This document shows positions 1-12,291 of a stretch of 64,000 nt of DNA, piece by piece. Source of the stretch: Iris pallida (lineage: Eukaryota; Streptophyta; Magnoliopsida; Asparagales; Iridaceae); assembly GCA_029216955.1 (NCBI GenBank), contig JANAVB010033216.1, forward strand, positions 11,376,411-11,440,410. Direction: 5' to 3'. The notes beneath the pieces were generated by a model that saw only the letters and a program-made list of their open reading frames with translations, did not search any database and was not told where the DNA came from. Position 1 is the first letter of the stretch, and every line of letters begins with the position of its first letter. The position numbers and the translations under genes are program-made.

Positions 1-91
1 CGAGGATATGGCAGTCATATTCGGTCTACCGCTGAATGAAGAAAGCGTTGATGATGTTTCTTACAGAAGATTGATAAAGGAAAAACAACAG
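1..91 (+). pseudogene. Fragment, possibly plant mobile domain (PMD)-like
   Basis: An open frame from about position 5 reads EDMAVIFGLPLNEESV and continues to the junction at 91, where it meets family-A LTR sequence and loses meaning. The phrase (D/E)xAxxxGLP resembles the start of plant mobile domain proteins, which occur in Mutator-like transposons and the MAIL family. That likeness is from memory and weak. The equivalent position in the other two A LTRs carries LTR sequence instead, so this is foreign DNA joined to a truncated LTR. Only 30 codons are visible, so it could be a gene fragment or chance. Confidence 0.28.
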
Positions 92-333
92 CATCCCGCT
101 CTGCTAACTAACTCCATACAATCGCTAAACCTGAAGAGATCATCAGGTCCTCAGAGGACTAGCAAGATACATAAAACATGCCTATCTAACAGTTTAATCA
201 TGTAATAATATATACAGGATATAAACAGAAACTAGACAGAAAACTGACATGTGGCTACTGACAGGTAACTATGAACACGGATACGGGATCAAGTATGCAT
301 AAATGAACTGCCGGTAGATCAATGGAATACCAA

Positions 334-445
334 CCCTCGCCCCGAATGTGGACTCGCAGATCAGTTTCAAGACAAGTCACCCTCGCCTCGTATGTGGACT
401 CGCAGGTGCAAAGGACAACCCTCGCCCCGTGTGTGGACTCGCAGG
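334..445. repeat. Short direct repeats in A LTR (3 units)
   Basis: The phrase CCTCGCCCC...TGTGGACTCGCAG occurs three times with variable spacers. The copy at 47073-47188 also has three units, while the copy at 4552-4627 has only two. The unit count is therefore a useful marker of relatedness among the A LTRs. Confidence 0.8.
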
Positions 446-1982
446 TTTTGGGAAAGACAAAGGAATAGCAGTTCACTCATACATACTTGCAGACACGACT
501 CGGTCGAGATACAGGTGAAGACACAGTACAACTCAGTCATGACACAGGTAAGGACAACTCTAGCATGATCTATGACGTAAACAAGCCTGGTATAACTACA
601 CTATCAAGTCATGATATACCGATATACAAGCAAGACAATAAACTGGTAAACGCAGTATCATATAAATCTATAACAACTAAGATAACTAAAGATAACATAC
701 TACAACAGGTGTACTATAAGCATGAAAATAAATTGTAGAGGGAGGCAAGATATACTTGCCTGGTGGTTGCACGCAGATCCAACAAATATATAGTCGACTG
801 GTAAGCCATACAGTCCAAGTCATCACAACTGTCTCCAAAAGCTGAAATAAAAGTTACCAACGTTCTCAAAATAGTCAAATTAGCTAGGATTGCCTGTCCT
901 TAAGTCCAATTCTGGACACAGGGGTAAAACGATAATTTTGGGCCAAAACGATGTCCGCCTTTGGACCCACTTTGCACCGAAAGCGTGCCAGAGTCAATGG
1001 TCTCTAAAGTCGTCAAACTACATGTCAACAGGTCTGGTTTTCCGATACGAACCCAACCGTGTGTCCAAAGTTGGATTCCGGCGGGCCGTGCACAAAATCA
1101 CCCGTTGAGTGAGACCATGGGGCCCCCAAAACGGCGATCATATCGACTGTCTCAGAATCGGACCAAACTTGGCATACAGGACCAAAAAAATGATACGGTC
1201 CTGTTGGCACAGGTTTCGTCTCGATCTGACGAGCGTGCACAAAGTAATTAAAAATTTACAAAGGGGCCGATACGGTGAATTTCGACGGATACGCATCAAA
1301 TTTGTCGCGCACGCATGACCAATTTGAATTCCGCCAAAGCCCACATGACCACGAAGTCGTTACGCACCTTTCGATGCCTTCGGTTCGCGACCACGTCGTC
1401 CAGATTGGCGGGACGCACGTCGTATCGGACAAATTTCCAAAGTTAAAACTGTTTTGAACGTAGTTTTTCTCTGTTTTGGAAAACGAATTTCTCAACATAT
1501 ATTCGATGAAACATAAAACTATAAAAAGGGTTTTGATCCTGTTTAGGTCGACTAAAATACAGTTTAGATAGATTTTATAGGATGTCTATGGGTTGCCATT
1601 AATTTGCCTTCCAACTTGGGTGTTGGGACTGGGTTTTGCCCTGTTTACTAGCGAGTTTTTTGTCAACTTCAACTCTATTTTCTGGCCAACCTCGGCCATC
1701 AAGATTTAAACTAATTGAAGGGATATAAAGATGGTTAGTTTGTCAACAAACCTGGGAAAGAGGATCGGACAACCATCGACTGCACGCGACGAATGGTCGT
1801 TGCGAAACTCGTCCGAGGCTGCACGCTGTTGCTGCTGTTCTCTGTTGGCTGTTGCTCGGTTTCGGCGCAGCGTCACGCTCCGGCAGTCGTTGCGGCATCG
1901 ACGGCGCATCCAGGGTCGAGGGATTCAGGGTTTTTAGGGTTTTGGTGTCGCCAACCTTCTCTCCCTCTCGATAACTCTCTCG

Positions 1983-1989
1983 TTTATAC
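1983..1989 (-). promoter_or_regulatory. Candidate TATA box of A LTR copy 1
   Basis: The minus strand reads GTATAAA, followed by a purine-rich GAGAGAG leader. The same arrangement appears in copy 2 and in the related E LTR (10060-10066), so it is the likely promoter core of the A/E LTR group. Inferred from conservation and sequence only. Confidence 0.5.
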
Positions 1990-2488
1990 GCGGCTGACGG
2001 GTCGGGTTATGTGCGTGAGGGAATAGCTTGGGTTTGCAGGAAGTTTGGGCTCGAGCTGTTGGCCTAAGCATGGGGAAAGAGTTTGCATGGCTGGGTTTGC
2101 TGATGAGGAATTCACTTGGTGTGGATTTGTTGCTGGGTTCAAACCAAGGGGCTCGGCTGCTTGTTAGCTCGGGTGGCTCAGGCCTGGTTTGTTGGTTGGT
2201 AATGGGTTCGGGTGTGGGTTTATGGGCCTGAGCCCGCTTGGTTGGCTGGCTGGGATTTTGCATTCTTTTTCTTTTTTTATTAATCAACTATTATGTACAT
2301 ATTTACATACATACACATATGTGGATACATATATATATTCGTATATACACATACACACGTATATCTTCATATACTACTTTATGTTATATATATCTATATA
2401 TCACAAACTCAATATAGACAATAAAATATATTAAATAAAAATAATATTTATAAGGTAGAATTATTCATAACAACCAATTAATATCCTA

Positions 2489-2594
<106 letters not shown>

Positions 2595-3387
2595 TATAAT
2601 AAATCTCCAATAATTCCAAATAAATCTCGACACTATCTACTCATAATATATGACCTATTTATATAAATACGAACCTATACAACATTTATTTGACCATGAA
2701 ATAATACAACAAATAATAGTAAATAATTCATATTTAATAACAACCATCAATATTACTAATAGTAATACCAAATAATACAAATTGCAATAAACCAACTAAT
2801 AGGAGCAGCATTGGTGACCCATAATACCCTTACTCTAATTGGGTCCACAAGAAAATGGTGGTAGCATTTTTGAAATGACATTCTAACATATTAATGCCAT
2901 TTTATTATGCATAAAAATATTTAGAAATATTTGACAATAATAAAATAAAATACCAATTACTAGCATCTACCCAGGATATGTCTACATGGGTGTTCTTGGA
3001 CGCATTATATGTCTATACGGGCTTGGGCTCTGTTCGGGTCCAGTTTGGGCCAACTTGGTACAATCGGATTCTAAAATCAATATAACTAATTAATAAATAA
3101 TTAATTCATCGGTGGGGGTTAAGTCGCAACTTGGCCTGGTTTTTCTAGTTATGACAAACTTATGGCTAGATCTTCCTTGGCATGGCTAATACACTAGTCA
3201 AGGCACGCCATTGCAATATCCGTGCCATGATTCCTAGTCGTCTTGTACTCCAAAACTCTACCATGGCTAAAGGCATCTACGTAATAATTAACTAAATAAT
3301 TATTTATAAAAATCTAAAAATCACCATTTAAATCAAATAAATAATAAAAAATATTTCAAAAAAAATTTTGGGAAGGGAGGCTACAAA

Positions 3388-3425
3388 TCTACCCACCTTA
3401 AAAATAATTTCATCCTCGAAATTCC
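3388..3425 (-). other. Polypurine tract of element A
   Basis: On the minus strand this reads TTTCGAGGATGAAATT, then AAGGTGGGTAGATT, directly before the LTR start TGTAGCC. The same signature precedes the 3' LTRs of B2, B3 and D, which fixes the orientation of A. Confidence 0.8.
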
Positions 3426-3948
3426 AATTCATGACTATCCCTTAAAATCAAAGTCTACTATTCCTTAATCTCCTCAAATTTAATTTCTCAAAATATTTTA
3501 TGGCCTTCTCCAGTCATTTGGTATTTACGAAATCTCGAGGACTTCTACCCACCTTTGGTCACACTACTCCTCAAAACACGGTCACTAAAGTCTTATAATC
3601 CTCTAACTAGTTGCTAATAATTCTACCGACATATATCTAGACATATGGCAACTAAAATCCTTCATATCTATAAACAACCAAAACTCAATAATTATGCAAT
3701 ATCATACTATATCTGAAGAACTTCTGATAAATCCTAGACAGCACGATCGTTCGTCACCTCGAAATAAAAAGGGACGAGAATCAATAGTACGGAAGCAAGG
3801 GAGTATATTCGAGAGCAAATATGGAGTTTCAAGGACGTAGAGAATTTCTAAAAGAATTTTCAAGGCAGAGTGGATTGAGATTTCTAAGGGTTTAGTCAAA
3901 TACACAGGCTCGTACCAGTACAGTTACGTAACCGATACGATATGCTCT

Positions 3949-3966
3949 GACCTGCATGGGCCACCA
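3949..3966 (-). other. Primer-site-like motif of element A
   Basis: The minus strand reads TGGTGGCCCATGCAGGTC, starting 8 bp inside the 5' LTR end. The same 18-mer follows the 5' LTRs of B2, B3, C and D. It is not the initiator-Met site (TGGTATCAGAGC) common in plant Ty3/Gypsy elements. Confidence 0.65.
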
Positions 3967-6148
3967 AAAAAACTTGTCACGACCCGCACCCGCTTTTCAG
4001 ATGCGAGCTCGTGAGCAAGCCAGCTACGTATCGAGCGGACTCCAGCCCGACTCGAGTACGTATAAGCTGTCAAGGTTATGGGTATCATGTCTAATCTAAA
4101 CTATATCTCAATCCACAGGAATCATATAAAACAAGAATGAACAAGTATAGATCATGGTATGCATCCCATTAGCATATTGTTCGATTAGACTCTAAGAATG
4201 ATATGAGTCTATAAATAAGCAGAGTATATCATGGTACTGAATATAAAGCACGAGAGGATAATAAAGAAATATCACAACCAAATACCTGTATGATGCATCG
4301 CAATCCTCTACCATCCCGCTCTACTAACTAACTCCATACAATCGCTAAACCTGAAGAGATCATCAGGTCCTCAGAGGACTAGCAAGATACATAAAATATG
4401 CCTATCTAACAGTTTAATCATGTAATAATATATACAGGATATAAACAGGAACCAGATAGGAAACTGACATGTGGCTACTGACAGGTAACTATGAACACGG
4501 ATACGGGATCAAGTATGCATAAATGAACTACCGATAGATCAATGAAATACCAACCCTCGCCCCGAATGTGGACTCACAGGTCAGTTTAAAGATAAGTCAT
4601 CCTCGCCCCGCGTGTGGACTCGCAGATTGTGGGAAAACAAAGGAATTGCAGTTCACTCACACATACTTGCTGACACGACTCGGTCAAGTTACAGGTGAAG
4701 ACACGGTACAACTCAGTCATGACACAGGTAAGGACAACTCTAGCATGATCCATGACGTAAACAAGCCTGGTATAACTACACTATCAAGTCATGATATACC
4801 GATATACAAGCAAGACAATAAACTGGTAAACGCGGTATCATATAAACCTATAACAACTAAGATAACTAAAGATAACATACTACAACAGGTGTACTATAAG
4901 CATGAAAATAAACTGTAGAGGGAGGCAAGGTATACTTGCCTGGTGGTTGTACGCAGATCCAACAAATATATAGTCGACTGGTAAGCCATACAGTCCAAGT
5001 CATCACAACTGCCTCCGAAAGCTGAAATAAATATTACCAACATTCTCAGAATAATCAAATTAGCTAGGATTTCCTATTCTTAAGTCCAATTCTGGACATA
5101 GGAGCAAAATGGTACTTTCGGGCCAAAACGATGTCCATCGTTGGACCCGCTTTGCACCAAAAGCGTACCAGAGTCAATGGTCTCTAAAGTCATCAAACTA
5201 TATGTCAATAGGTCCGGTTTTTTGATACGAACCCAATCGTGTGTCCAAACCGGCGGGCCGTGCACAAAATCGCCCGTTGAGTGGGACCGTGGGCCCCGTA
5301 AAACGGCGGTCAAATTGACTGTCTCAGAATCGGACAAAACTTGGCATACAGGACCAAAAAAATAATACGGTCCTGATGGTGCAAGTTTTGTCTCGATCTG
5401 ACAAGCGTGCATAAAGTAATTAGAAAATTTACAAAGGGACCGATACGGTGAATTTTGACGGATACGCATCAAATTCGTCGCGCACGCGCGACCAATTTGA
5501 ATTCCGCCAAAGCCTACACGACCACGAAGACGTTACGCACCTTTTGATGCCTTCGGTTCGCGACCATGTAGTCCGGATTGGCGGGACGTACGTCGTATCG
5601 GACAAATTTCCAAAGTTAAAATTGTTTTGAACGTGGTTTTTCTCTGTTTTGGAAAACAAATTTCTCAACATATATTCGATGAAACATAAAACTACAAAAA
5701 GGGTTTTGATGCTGTTTAGGTCGACTGAAATACTGTTCAGATAGATTTTATAGGATGTCTATGGATTACCATTAATTGGCCTTCCAACTTGGGTGTTGGG
5801 ACTGGGTTTTGCCCTGTTTACTAGTGGGTTTTTCGTCAACTTCAACTTTGTTTTCTGGCCAACTTCGGCCATCAAGATTCGAACGAATTAAAGGGATATA
5901 AAGATGGTTAGTTTGTCAACAAACCTGGGAAAGAGGGTCGGATAACCATCGACTACACGCGACGAATGGTCGTTGCGAAACTCGCTCGAGGCTGCACGCT
6001 GTTGCTGCTGTTCTCTGTTGGCTGTTGCTCGGTTTCCGGTACGGCGCGCACGCTCCAGCGGTCGTTGCGGCAGCGGCGACGCTTCTAGGGTTGGGGGATT
6101 AAGGGTTTTGGTGTCGCCAACCTTCTCTCCCTCTCGATAACTCTCTCG

Positions 6149-6155
6149 TTTATAC
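6149..6155 (-). promoter_or_regulatory. Candidate TATA box of A LTR copy 2 (5' LTR)
   Basis: Minus strand GTATAAA followed by a GAGAGAG-rich leader, conserved with copy 1 and with the E LTR. As it lies in the 5' LTR, it would drive transcription of the element on the minus strand. Confidence 0.5.
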
Positions 6156-6657
6156 GCGGCTGAAGGGTCAGGTTCTGTGCGTGAGGGAATAGCTTGGGTT
6201 TGCAGGAAGTTTGGTCTCGGGCTGTTGGCATAAGCGTGGGGAAAGAGTTTGCATGGCTGGGTTTGCTGATGGAGAATTCACTTGGTGTGTATTTGCTGCT
6301 GGGTTCAAACCAAGGGGCTCGGCTACTTGTTAGCTCGGTGGCTCAAGCCTGGTTTGTTGGTTGGTAATGGGTTCGGGTGTGGGTTTGTGGGCCTGAGCCC
6401 GCTTGGTTGGCTGGCTGGGATTTTGCATTCTTTTTCTTTTTTTATTAATCAACTATTAAGTATATATTTACATACATACACATATGTGGATACATATATA
6501 TATTCGTATATATACACATACACACGTATATCTTCATATACTACTTTATGTTATATACATCTATATATATCACAAACTCAATATAGACAATAAAATATCT
6601 TAAATAAAAATAATATTTATAAGGTAGAATTATTCATAGCAACCAATTAATATCCTA

Positions 6658-6660
<3 letters not shown>

Positions 6661-6739
<79 letters not shown>
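6661..6739. repeat. (AT)n microsatellite in A LTR copy 2
   Basis: About 75 bp of alternating AT, shorter than in copies 1 and 3. Confidence 0.95.
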
Positions 6740-7533
6740 CATATAATAAATCTCCAACAATTCCAAATAAAATCTTGACATTATCTATTCATAATATATG
6801 ACCTATTTATATAAATACGAACCTATACAACATTTATTTGACCATGAAATAATACAACAAATAATAGTAAATAATTCATATTTAATAACAACCATTAATA
6901 TTACTAATAGTAATACAAAATAATACAAATTGCAATAAACCAACTAATAGGAGCAGCATTGGTGACCCATATACCCTTACTCTAATTGGGTCCACAAGAA
7001 AATGGTGCTAGCATTTTAGAAATGACATTCTAACATATTAATTCCTTTTTATTATGCATAAAAATATTTAGAAATATTTGACAATAACAAAATAAAATAC
7101 CAAATACTAGCATCTACCCAGGATATGTCTACATGGTGTTCTTGGACGCATTATATGTCTATACGGGCTTAGGCTCAGTTCGGGTCCAGTTTGGTCCAAC
7201 TTGGTACAACCGGATTCTAAAATCAATATAACTAATTAATAAATAATTAATTCATCGGTGGGAGTTAAGTCGCAACTTGGCCTGATTTTCTTAGTTAGGA
7301 CATACTTATGGCTGGATCTTCCTTGGCATGGCTAATACACTAGTCAAGGCACGCCATTGTACTATCCGTGCCATGATTCCTAGTCGTCTTGTACTCCAAA
7401 ACTCCACCATGGCTAAAGGCATCTACCGTAATAATTAACTAAATAATTATTTATAAAAATCTAAAAATCACCATTTAAATCAAATAAATAATAAAATAAT
7501 ATTTCAAAAAAAACTTCGGGAAGGGAGGCTACA

Positions 7534-7538
7534 ATCTG
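7534..7538. repeat. Target-site duplication of element A (right side)
   Basis: ATCTG directly follows the A LTR end. The same 5 bp flank the solo A LTR at 46489-46493 and 50115-50119, and occur unduplicated at the empty site in the 5' LTR of B3 (39052-39056). The left partner is not visible because A copy 1 is truncated. Confidence 0.85.
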
Positions 7539-8907
7539 ACTGGAATGATAATTGTACATGGCATGGTATAGCAAGTAATTGACATGACATGACATGACAT
7601 GATACGACAAGCAAGCATGATGGGAACTATTCAATATTGTTGCGACAGCTAGCATGACATGACAAGAATGAATGACCTGGACACCGTGGACGATTGTGTT
7701 TGTACAAATGAACCAGTACTGTCTTGCATCATGTCTAGGGCAAGGATCCTTGAGTACCACGGTCAGGGGTACATACTTAAACTGACTAAGACTAATAATT
7801 AGAATAATACTGTAGTCATAAAGATATTTCCCAGCTATAGGCAATCCAGTTATCTGGGCGCCCCATTATGGGATTTGTAGCCAGCCGTCGAGTAGGGCAC
7901 ATTTCCAGCACACTGTCATGTGTTGCACCCTTCAAGCTACTTAAGGGTACATGCGTTTCCTGGACGATGTACCCACATGAACTCAACCCCTAATTGCGTC
8001 TGGATAACCTGGATGGTCTGCAGGGCTTGTGGCTGTTGGAACGATCTCATTGTATCTTGCTAGTAACTAGGCCTGTGATAACCCTAGTTAGTTAAAGATC
8101 AAGCCGTACTTATTGCTTAGCCATGAATGTTGATTGGAGTCTAGCCAGTCTAAGCCTTATCTTGTTCCAGTACATAGCTATCTTGGAACATGATTGTTCA
8201 TGCTTACCCTTTTTATACTGACCTGAATAATTTCTCACCTTCTTGCCAGTTATTGCCCTATTAAATTTCATGTCTTATTTACCTTTCTTATTTTATGATT
8301 CTGATATGCTGGTTTTAGTTCTTAAGTGAAGCCTCATTTGTGGCACTTGCTCTTTCTGGATTTGACCCAGCTGGTTTTGCGTAGCCAGATACCAGAGCGG
8401 CTCCAGAGGATCTTCTTTCCTTCCAGCCAGATGGTGACCACTAGGCGTAACCCTGGCAACGAGTGGGTTATATTTTGGCTCTCCCACTCTATTATAAAAT
8501 ATTCTTTTGAGGCGTTTAGCCGACGAGCACCTGTTAGCTCGATTGCACTTACTTACTGTCTGTCTACGGGCTGTAGCATGATTAACAAATCCTATGGATG
8601 ATCATGTATGACTGAAACTCTTGCTAGTCTTCATATTTTGTATGACTAGCTTCATGATCATCCAAATATGTAATGTATGGGATGCCTTACTATTGTATAT
8701 TTGGTGCTCTGACATCTCGTAACTGCTATTATTTGCTTGAGATTGAGACAATAGGCTTGTTCATGACCATAAGAGACTGATGGCTTGTAGTTAAACTCTC
8801 ATGTATCTAGACAGCCGTGACCGTATAGCGAGGTGGGTTGCACTTCAATATACGTAGCTGGTTGTGTCTGCCCCTGCTCTCCAGTATTCTGGTTCTGGGG
8901 CGTGACA
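7534..8907 (+). mobile_element. Family B LTR, right part (B1)
   Basis: This matches the B3 5' LTR from 39052 to 40404 closely and B2 LTRs more distantly, ending in the shared GGTTCTGGGGCGTGACA. It belongs to the B3 subfamily. The left part of this LTR lies beyond the A insertion and outside the window. After the end comes ATGAC (8908-8912) and unrelated sequence rather than the primer-site motif, so this is a 3' LTR or solo LTR. Confidence 0.88.
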
Positions 8908-8912
8908 ATGAC
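8908..8912. repeat. Candidate target-site duplication right of B1
   Basis: ATGAC follows the B1 LTR end. The same 5 bp lie immediately left of B3 (37941-37945). Confidence 0.5.
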
Positions 8913-9496
8913 TTAGTAAAATTATTTTAAATATTATCTCGGGATGTTGTACAGCCAAATAGGTTTGAATACTATTTTGCATATATGTATATGATTATAT
9001 TTATAATAGCCTAATACTGCCTTAATCATGGTTAAGTTTGAGGTGCATGAAAACTAGGAATTTTCGTACGGTTAGTATAATTGTGTACTTTGACTAGTGT
9101 ATTTACCATGTTAGGGAAGGCCTAGCCGTAGCTAAGTCCCAACTAGGAAAAGCAGTCTAAGTTGTGACTTAACCCTTCTAAACGGCTTAATTATTTATTA
9201 TTAAGATTTTTGACTTTTAGAAGACCCGATTTTACCAAACTAGTCCGGACATGACACGAGTCAAACCAAAACCCATGTAGTTGGGTAGTACGTCTAGAGA
9301 CGTCCATGTAGGTGTATATTAGCGTAAACATATATATTTTCATAATTTATTTTAATAGGATAAAATATTTTCCTAAATATTTGTTATATATAAAATATAA
9401 GTGTTATTATTTGAATTGATTTTTGAAAATATGATGAACATTTTCCTAAAATACTATTTTTGATTTTTGGGATTTTTGTTAGGGCTATATAAAACT

Positions 9497-9511
9497 TGTG
9501 TGTGTGTGTGT

Positions 9512-9550
<39 letters not shown>
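9497..9550. repeat. (GT)n microsatellite
   Basis: Alternating GT with one interruption, within the E LTR. Confidence 0.95.
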
Positions 9551-9554
<4 letters not shown>

Positions 9555-9581
9555 AGAATATTCATAGTATGCGAATATTAG

Positions 9582-9586
<5 letters not shown>

Positions 9587-9641
<55 letters not shown>
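9587..9641. repeat. (AT)n microsatellite
   Basis: Alternating AT flanked on both sides by the phrase CGAATATTAGGCTTTAT, so a short segment appears duplicated around the array. Confidence 0.95.
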
Positions 9642-9644
<3 letters not shown>

Positions 9645-9801
9645 TACGAATATTAGGCTTTATGTATATATCAATAGATTTTATTTTATAAAATCCATTA
9701 AAGATATATGTACAACTGGTCTGTTACTTCTATTTATTCTTATTTATAATATTCCTATAAATATTCCTTGTATTTCTATAAAGTATGCGCATAAATATAT
9801 T

Positions 9802-9805
<4 letters not shown>

Positions 9806-9865
<60 letters not shown>

Positions 9866-9883
9866 ATATATATATATATATAC

Positions 9884-9961
<78 letters not shown>
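9806..9961. repeat. (AT)n microsatellite, interrupted
   Basis: About 155 bp of AT repeats with two ACATAA interruptions. The open YIYIYI frames across it are compositional, not genes. Confidence 0.95.
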
Positions 9962-9965
<4 letters not shown>

Positions 9966-10059
9966 TATATCAGAAAAAGAAAAAAGAAAAAAAAAACCTA
10001 CTGCTATGGTTCCCTTGCGGGAACAGTAGATGAATAGCCCGACCCCCCCTCCCGCGTGC

Positions 10060-10066
10060 GTATAAG
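10060..10066 (+). promoter_or_regulatory. Candidate TATA box of E LTR
   Basis: GTATAAG followed by a GAGAGAG purine leader, at the same relative place as GTATAAA on the minus strand of the A LTRs. Confidence 0.45.
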
Positions 10067-12264
10067 AACCCGCGAGAGAGAGAAAGAGAAAGCGAATATC
10101 AAAACCCTAACCATCTCCTACGCCCTTCCCCACCTCTACCCTGACCGAAGAGCCGCCGTCCTAGGCCGCCGCGCAAGGCCGTGCGCACAGTTGGCTGCAA
10201 CAGCCGCTATTATAGGCAGCAGCAAAACAGCGGAGGGGGCCACTTCACGAAGTGATATCTCACCCATCGATCCATTATTTCTCGCTCTATTTTTTTTGGT
10301 ACGTAGACAACTTAAACATCTATAAATCCCTTCAATTAGATTTATTTAATTGACGATGTACGCGACGAAAATGGAGTTTCAAAATCGAGAAAAACTCGAA
10401 TTTCTGGATTTAAAAACTATCCTAAAACCCTAAGTTGGCGGTCGATTTGCGATCAGGATATCACAAATTTTGGGAAACCACTTGAACAGAGTTTTAGACA
10501 ACCTAACCGAGATTGGAACCCTATTTTAGTTTTAATTCTAGTTGGTTATTTCTGTTTAAAATTGATTTGAAAATCGAGAAAAAAACTAAAAAAAACTATT
10601 TTCAAAAACTTAGATATTTTTTCGATGCGGGGTCCATTTCGACAATTCGGGCAACTTGGTCGCAACCCGTGAGCTTTGAAAGACGCGTACGGATGTTGCG
10701 AACGTGTGGAATTCGACGGAACTCGATTTCATTGTATGTGCCCGACGAAATCGAGGTGTATCGGTCGAGATACCCCGTATCAGCCTCTTTGCAAACTAGT
10801 CAATTAGTTTGTGCATGTTCGTCACATTGTGACGAAATGTGCTCTATTGGGACCGTGTCATTTTTCTAGTCCTGTGAGCCAAGTTTGGTCCGATTCTGAG
10901 AAGGTTGACTGGAACGCTATTTTGGCAAGCCCGTGACCCGATCCAACGGACGAATTTGTGCACGGCCCACCGAAATCTAATTTTGGACATACGGTTGGGT
11001 TTGTATCATCAAACCAGACCGGTAGACATATAGTTTGATGATTTTATAGACCGTAGGTGCTGGCACGCTTTTTGGTGCAAAGCGAGTCTAACGACGGACA
11101 TCGTTTTGCCCCTGTGTCCAGAACTGGACTTTTTTGCAATCAAACTTAGACATTTCTTTTATGAAAAGCATGTTGGTGATGTCTATTTCAGCGTCCAGAG
11201 ACTGTTGCGAGAGTTTGACTTTTGTGGCTCGTTGATTGACTGGATAGTTTTGGTTCTACGTGCTACCACCAAGCAAGTACACCTTGCCAAACTTTACAGT
11301 ATTTACATGCATGTTCTTATTTCTTGCTCATGTTTTATTTTCTATTCCATACTTGATGTCTTGTCTTAATTTATTTTCATGTCTCTTACTTGTTATCTTT
11401 TATTTTCATCTTTAGTTATATTTTCACATATGACTTCGATAGCATTATTTACTTGAGCGTCTTAACTTGTCTTGACTTGATCACATATTTCATGTTACCT
11501 TGACTTGACCCTCTATCGATACTAATATTGGCTACTTGACCACTCTCGACTCGGGAGATCCACAGCAGGGCTACGATAGAGACTCACTATAGTTAGGGAG
11601 TACCATGGCAGGACTACTTGCTATAGGACCAAGAGTACCACGACAGTGCTACGGTCATTCGATTATTGGTAGTCATACTTAGTATCATTTTCCATATGAC
11701 ATGTCTTAATCTATAGTGTTCTTCCCTGTGATCTTTATCCTGTTTTTAGTAGTTGTTTCATATTTTCATTGCATATTTAAACTGTCAAAGTAGGCTTGTA
11801 TATTATGTGTCTCGCTAGTCCTCCGATGACCTGGTGATCTCTCCAGGTATGAGATAAAGGTATGTTACATTGACGGATGATGGTTGCTACTCCAAGACTT
11901 CAGGTATATTTAGTTGTTATTATTATTATCTTCCTTATTTATATTTTGTCAACTATTTGACACTCGCTGTTATTATAGCCTAGTCTTTTACAAGCTTAAA
12001 TTTTCTTCTAGCTTGTTAATGATAAATGTGTTATTGGGGATCCACTCTAACATATTTATCTATTCTAGAATTAGTATATTGTGGTCTGGTCAGCCTTACT
12101 GCACTTAGTTCGTTATTGTTACCGATATTTAGTGGATTGAGATGTAGTGATTCTAGAACAACCAGACAGCTTATACGTATTCGAGCTAGGCTGGAGTCCT
12201 CTTGATGCGTAGCTTGCATGTATACGTATCCTAGTCCTACGTATTTTGGGACTAGGGCGTTACA

Positions 12265-12282
12265 TGGTACCAGAAAGGAAGC
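12265..12282 (+). other. Primer-site-like sequence after E LTR
   Basis: TGGTACCAGAAAGG directly follows the LTR end TTACA. It resembles the initiator-Met primer site TGGTATCAGAGC with substitutions and differs from the motif used by families A-D. Confidence 0.45.
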
Positions 12283-12286
12283 GGAG

Positions 12287-12291
12287 GTCAT
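12287..12291. repeat. Target-site duplication of D (left)
   Basis: GTCAT immediately before D, repeated at 23173-23177 immediately after it. Confidence 0.95.

Larger units (their letters stand above)
3388..3974 (-). mobile_element. Internal region of non-autonomous element A
   Basis: This 587-bp region lies between two A LTRs. On the minus strand it begins with the primer-site motif beside the 5' LTR (3975-7533) and ends with the polypurine tract beside the 3' LTR. No gag, protease, reverse transcriptase or integrase coding is present. The longest open frame is a 67-codon minus-strand stretch with no recognisable motif. The element therefore has very long LTRs and almost no interior and must have depended on proteins supplied in trans. 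It could also be a deletion derivative of a larger element. Confidence 0.82.
3975..7533 (-). mobile_element. Family A LTR, copy 2 (complete, 5' LTR)
   Basis: This 3,559-bp LTR runs TGTCACGACC to GGGAGGCTACA on the plus strand; in element orientation it starts TGTAGCC and ends GGTCGTGACA. It is closely similar to copies 1 and 3. It is followed by ATCTG and then family-B LTR sequence, exactly as copy 3 is. Compared with copy 3 it lacks one CCTCGCCCC unit and a short stretch near 5250. No coding capacity is recognised. Confidence 0.93.
8913..12264 (+). mobile_element. Old LTR, family E (diverged relative of A, plus strand)
   Basis: The reverse complement of A LTR sequence is recognisable at several points: near 9085-9190 (TTGACTAGTGTAT and following), 10640-11120, 11800-11880 and 12160-12210. 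The order is the same throughout, so E is an A-like LTR in the opposite orientation. The right end GGGCGTTACA is followed by a primer-site-like TGGTACCAG. The left end is uncertain: it may start at 8909 (TGACTTAG) beside B1 or continue into sequence displaced by the B insertion. It contains GT and AT arrays and a TATA motif. No protein is recognised. Confidence 0.7.

Noticed and set aside
1934..2287. 117-codon minus-strand frame rich in Pro/Lys/Arg in A LTR copy 1
   Set aside because: It is broken in copies 2 and 3 and lies in the transcribed leader downstream of the TATA motif; no domain.
9785..10033. YIYIYI open frames across AT arrays, also at 52260-52786 and 61430-61937
   Set aside because: These are translations of (AT)n microsatellites.
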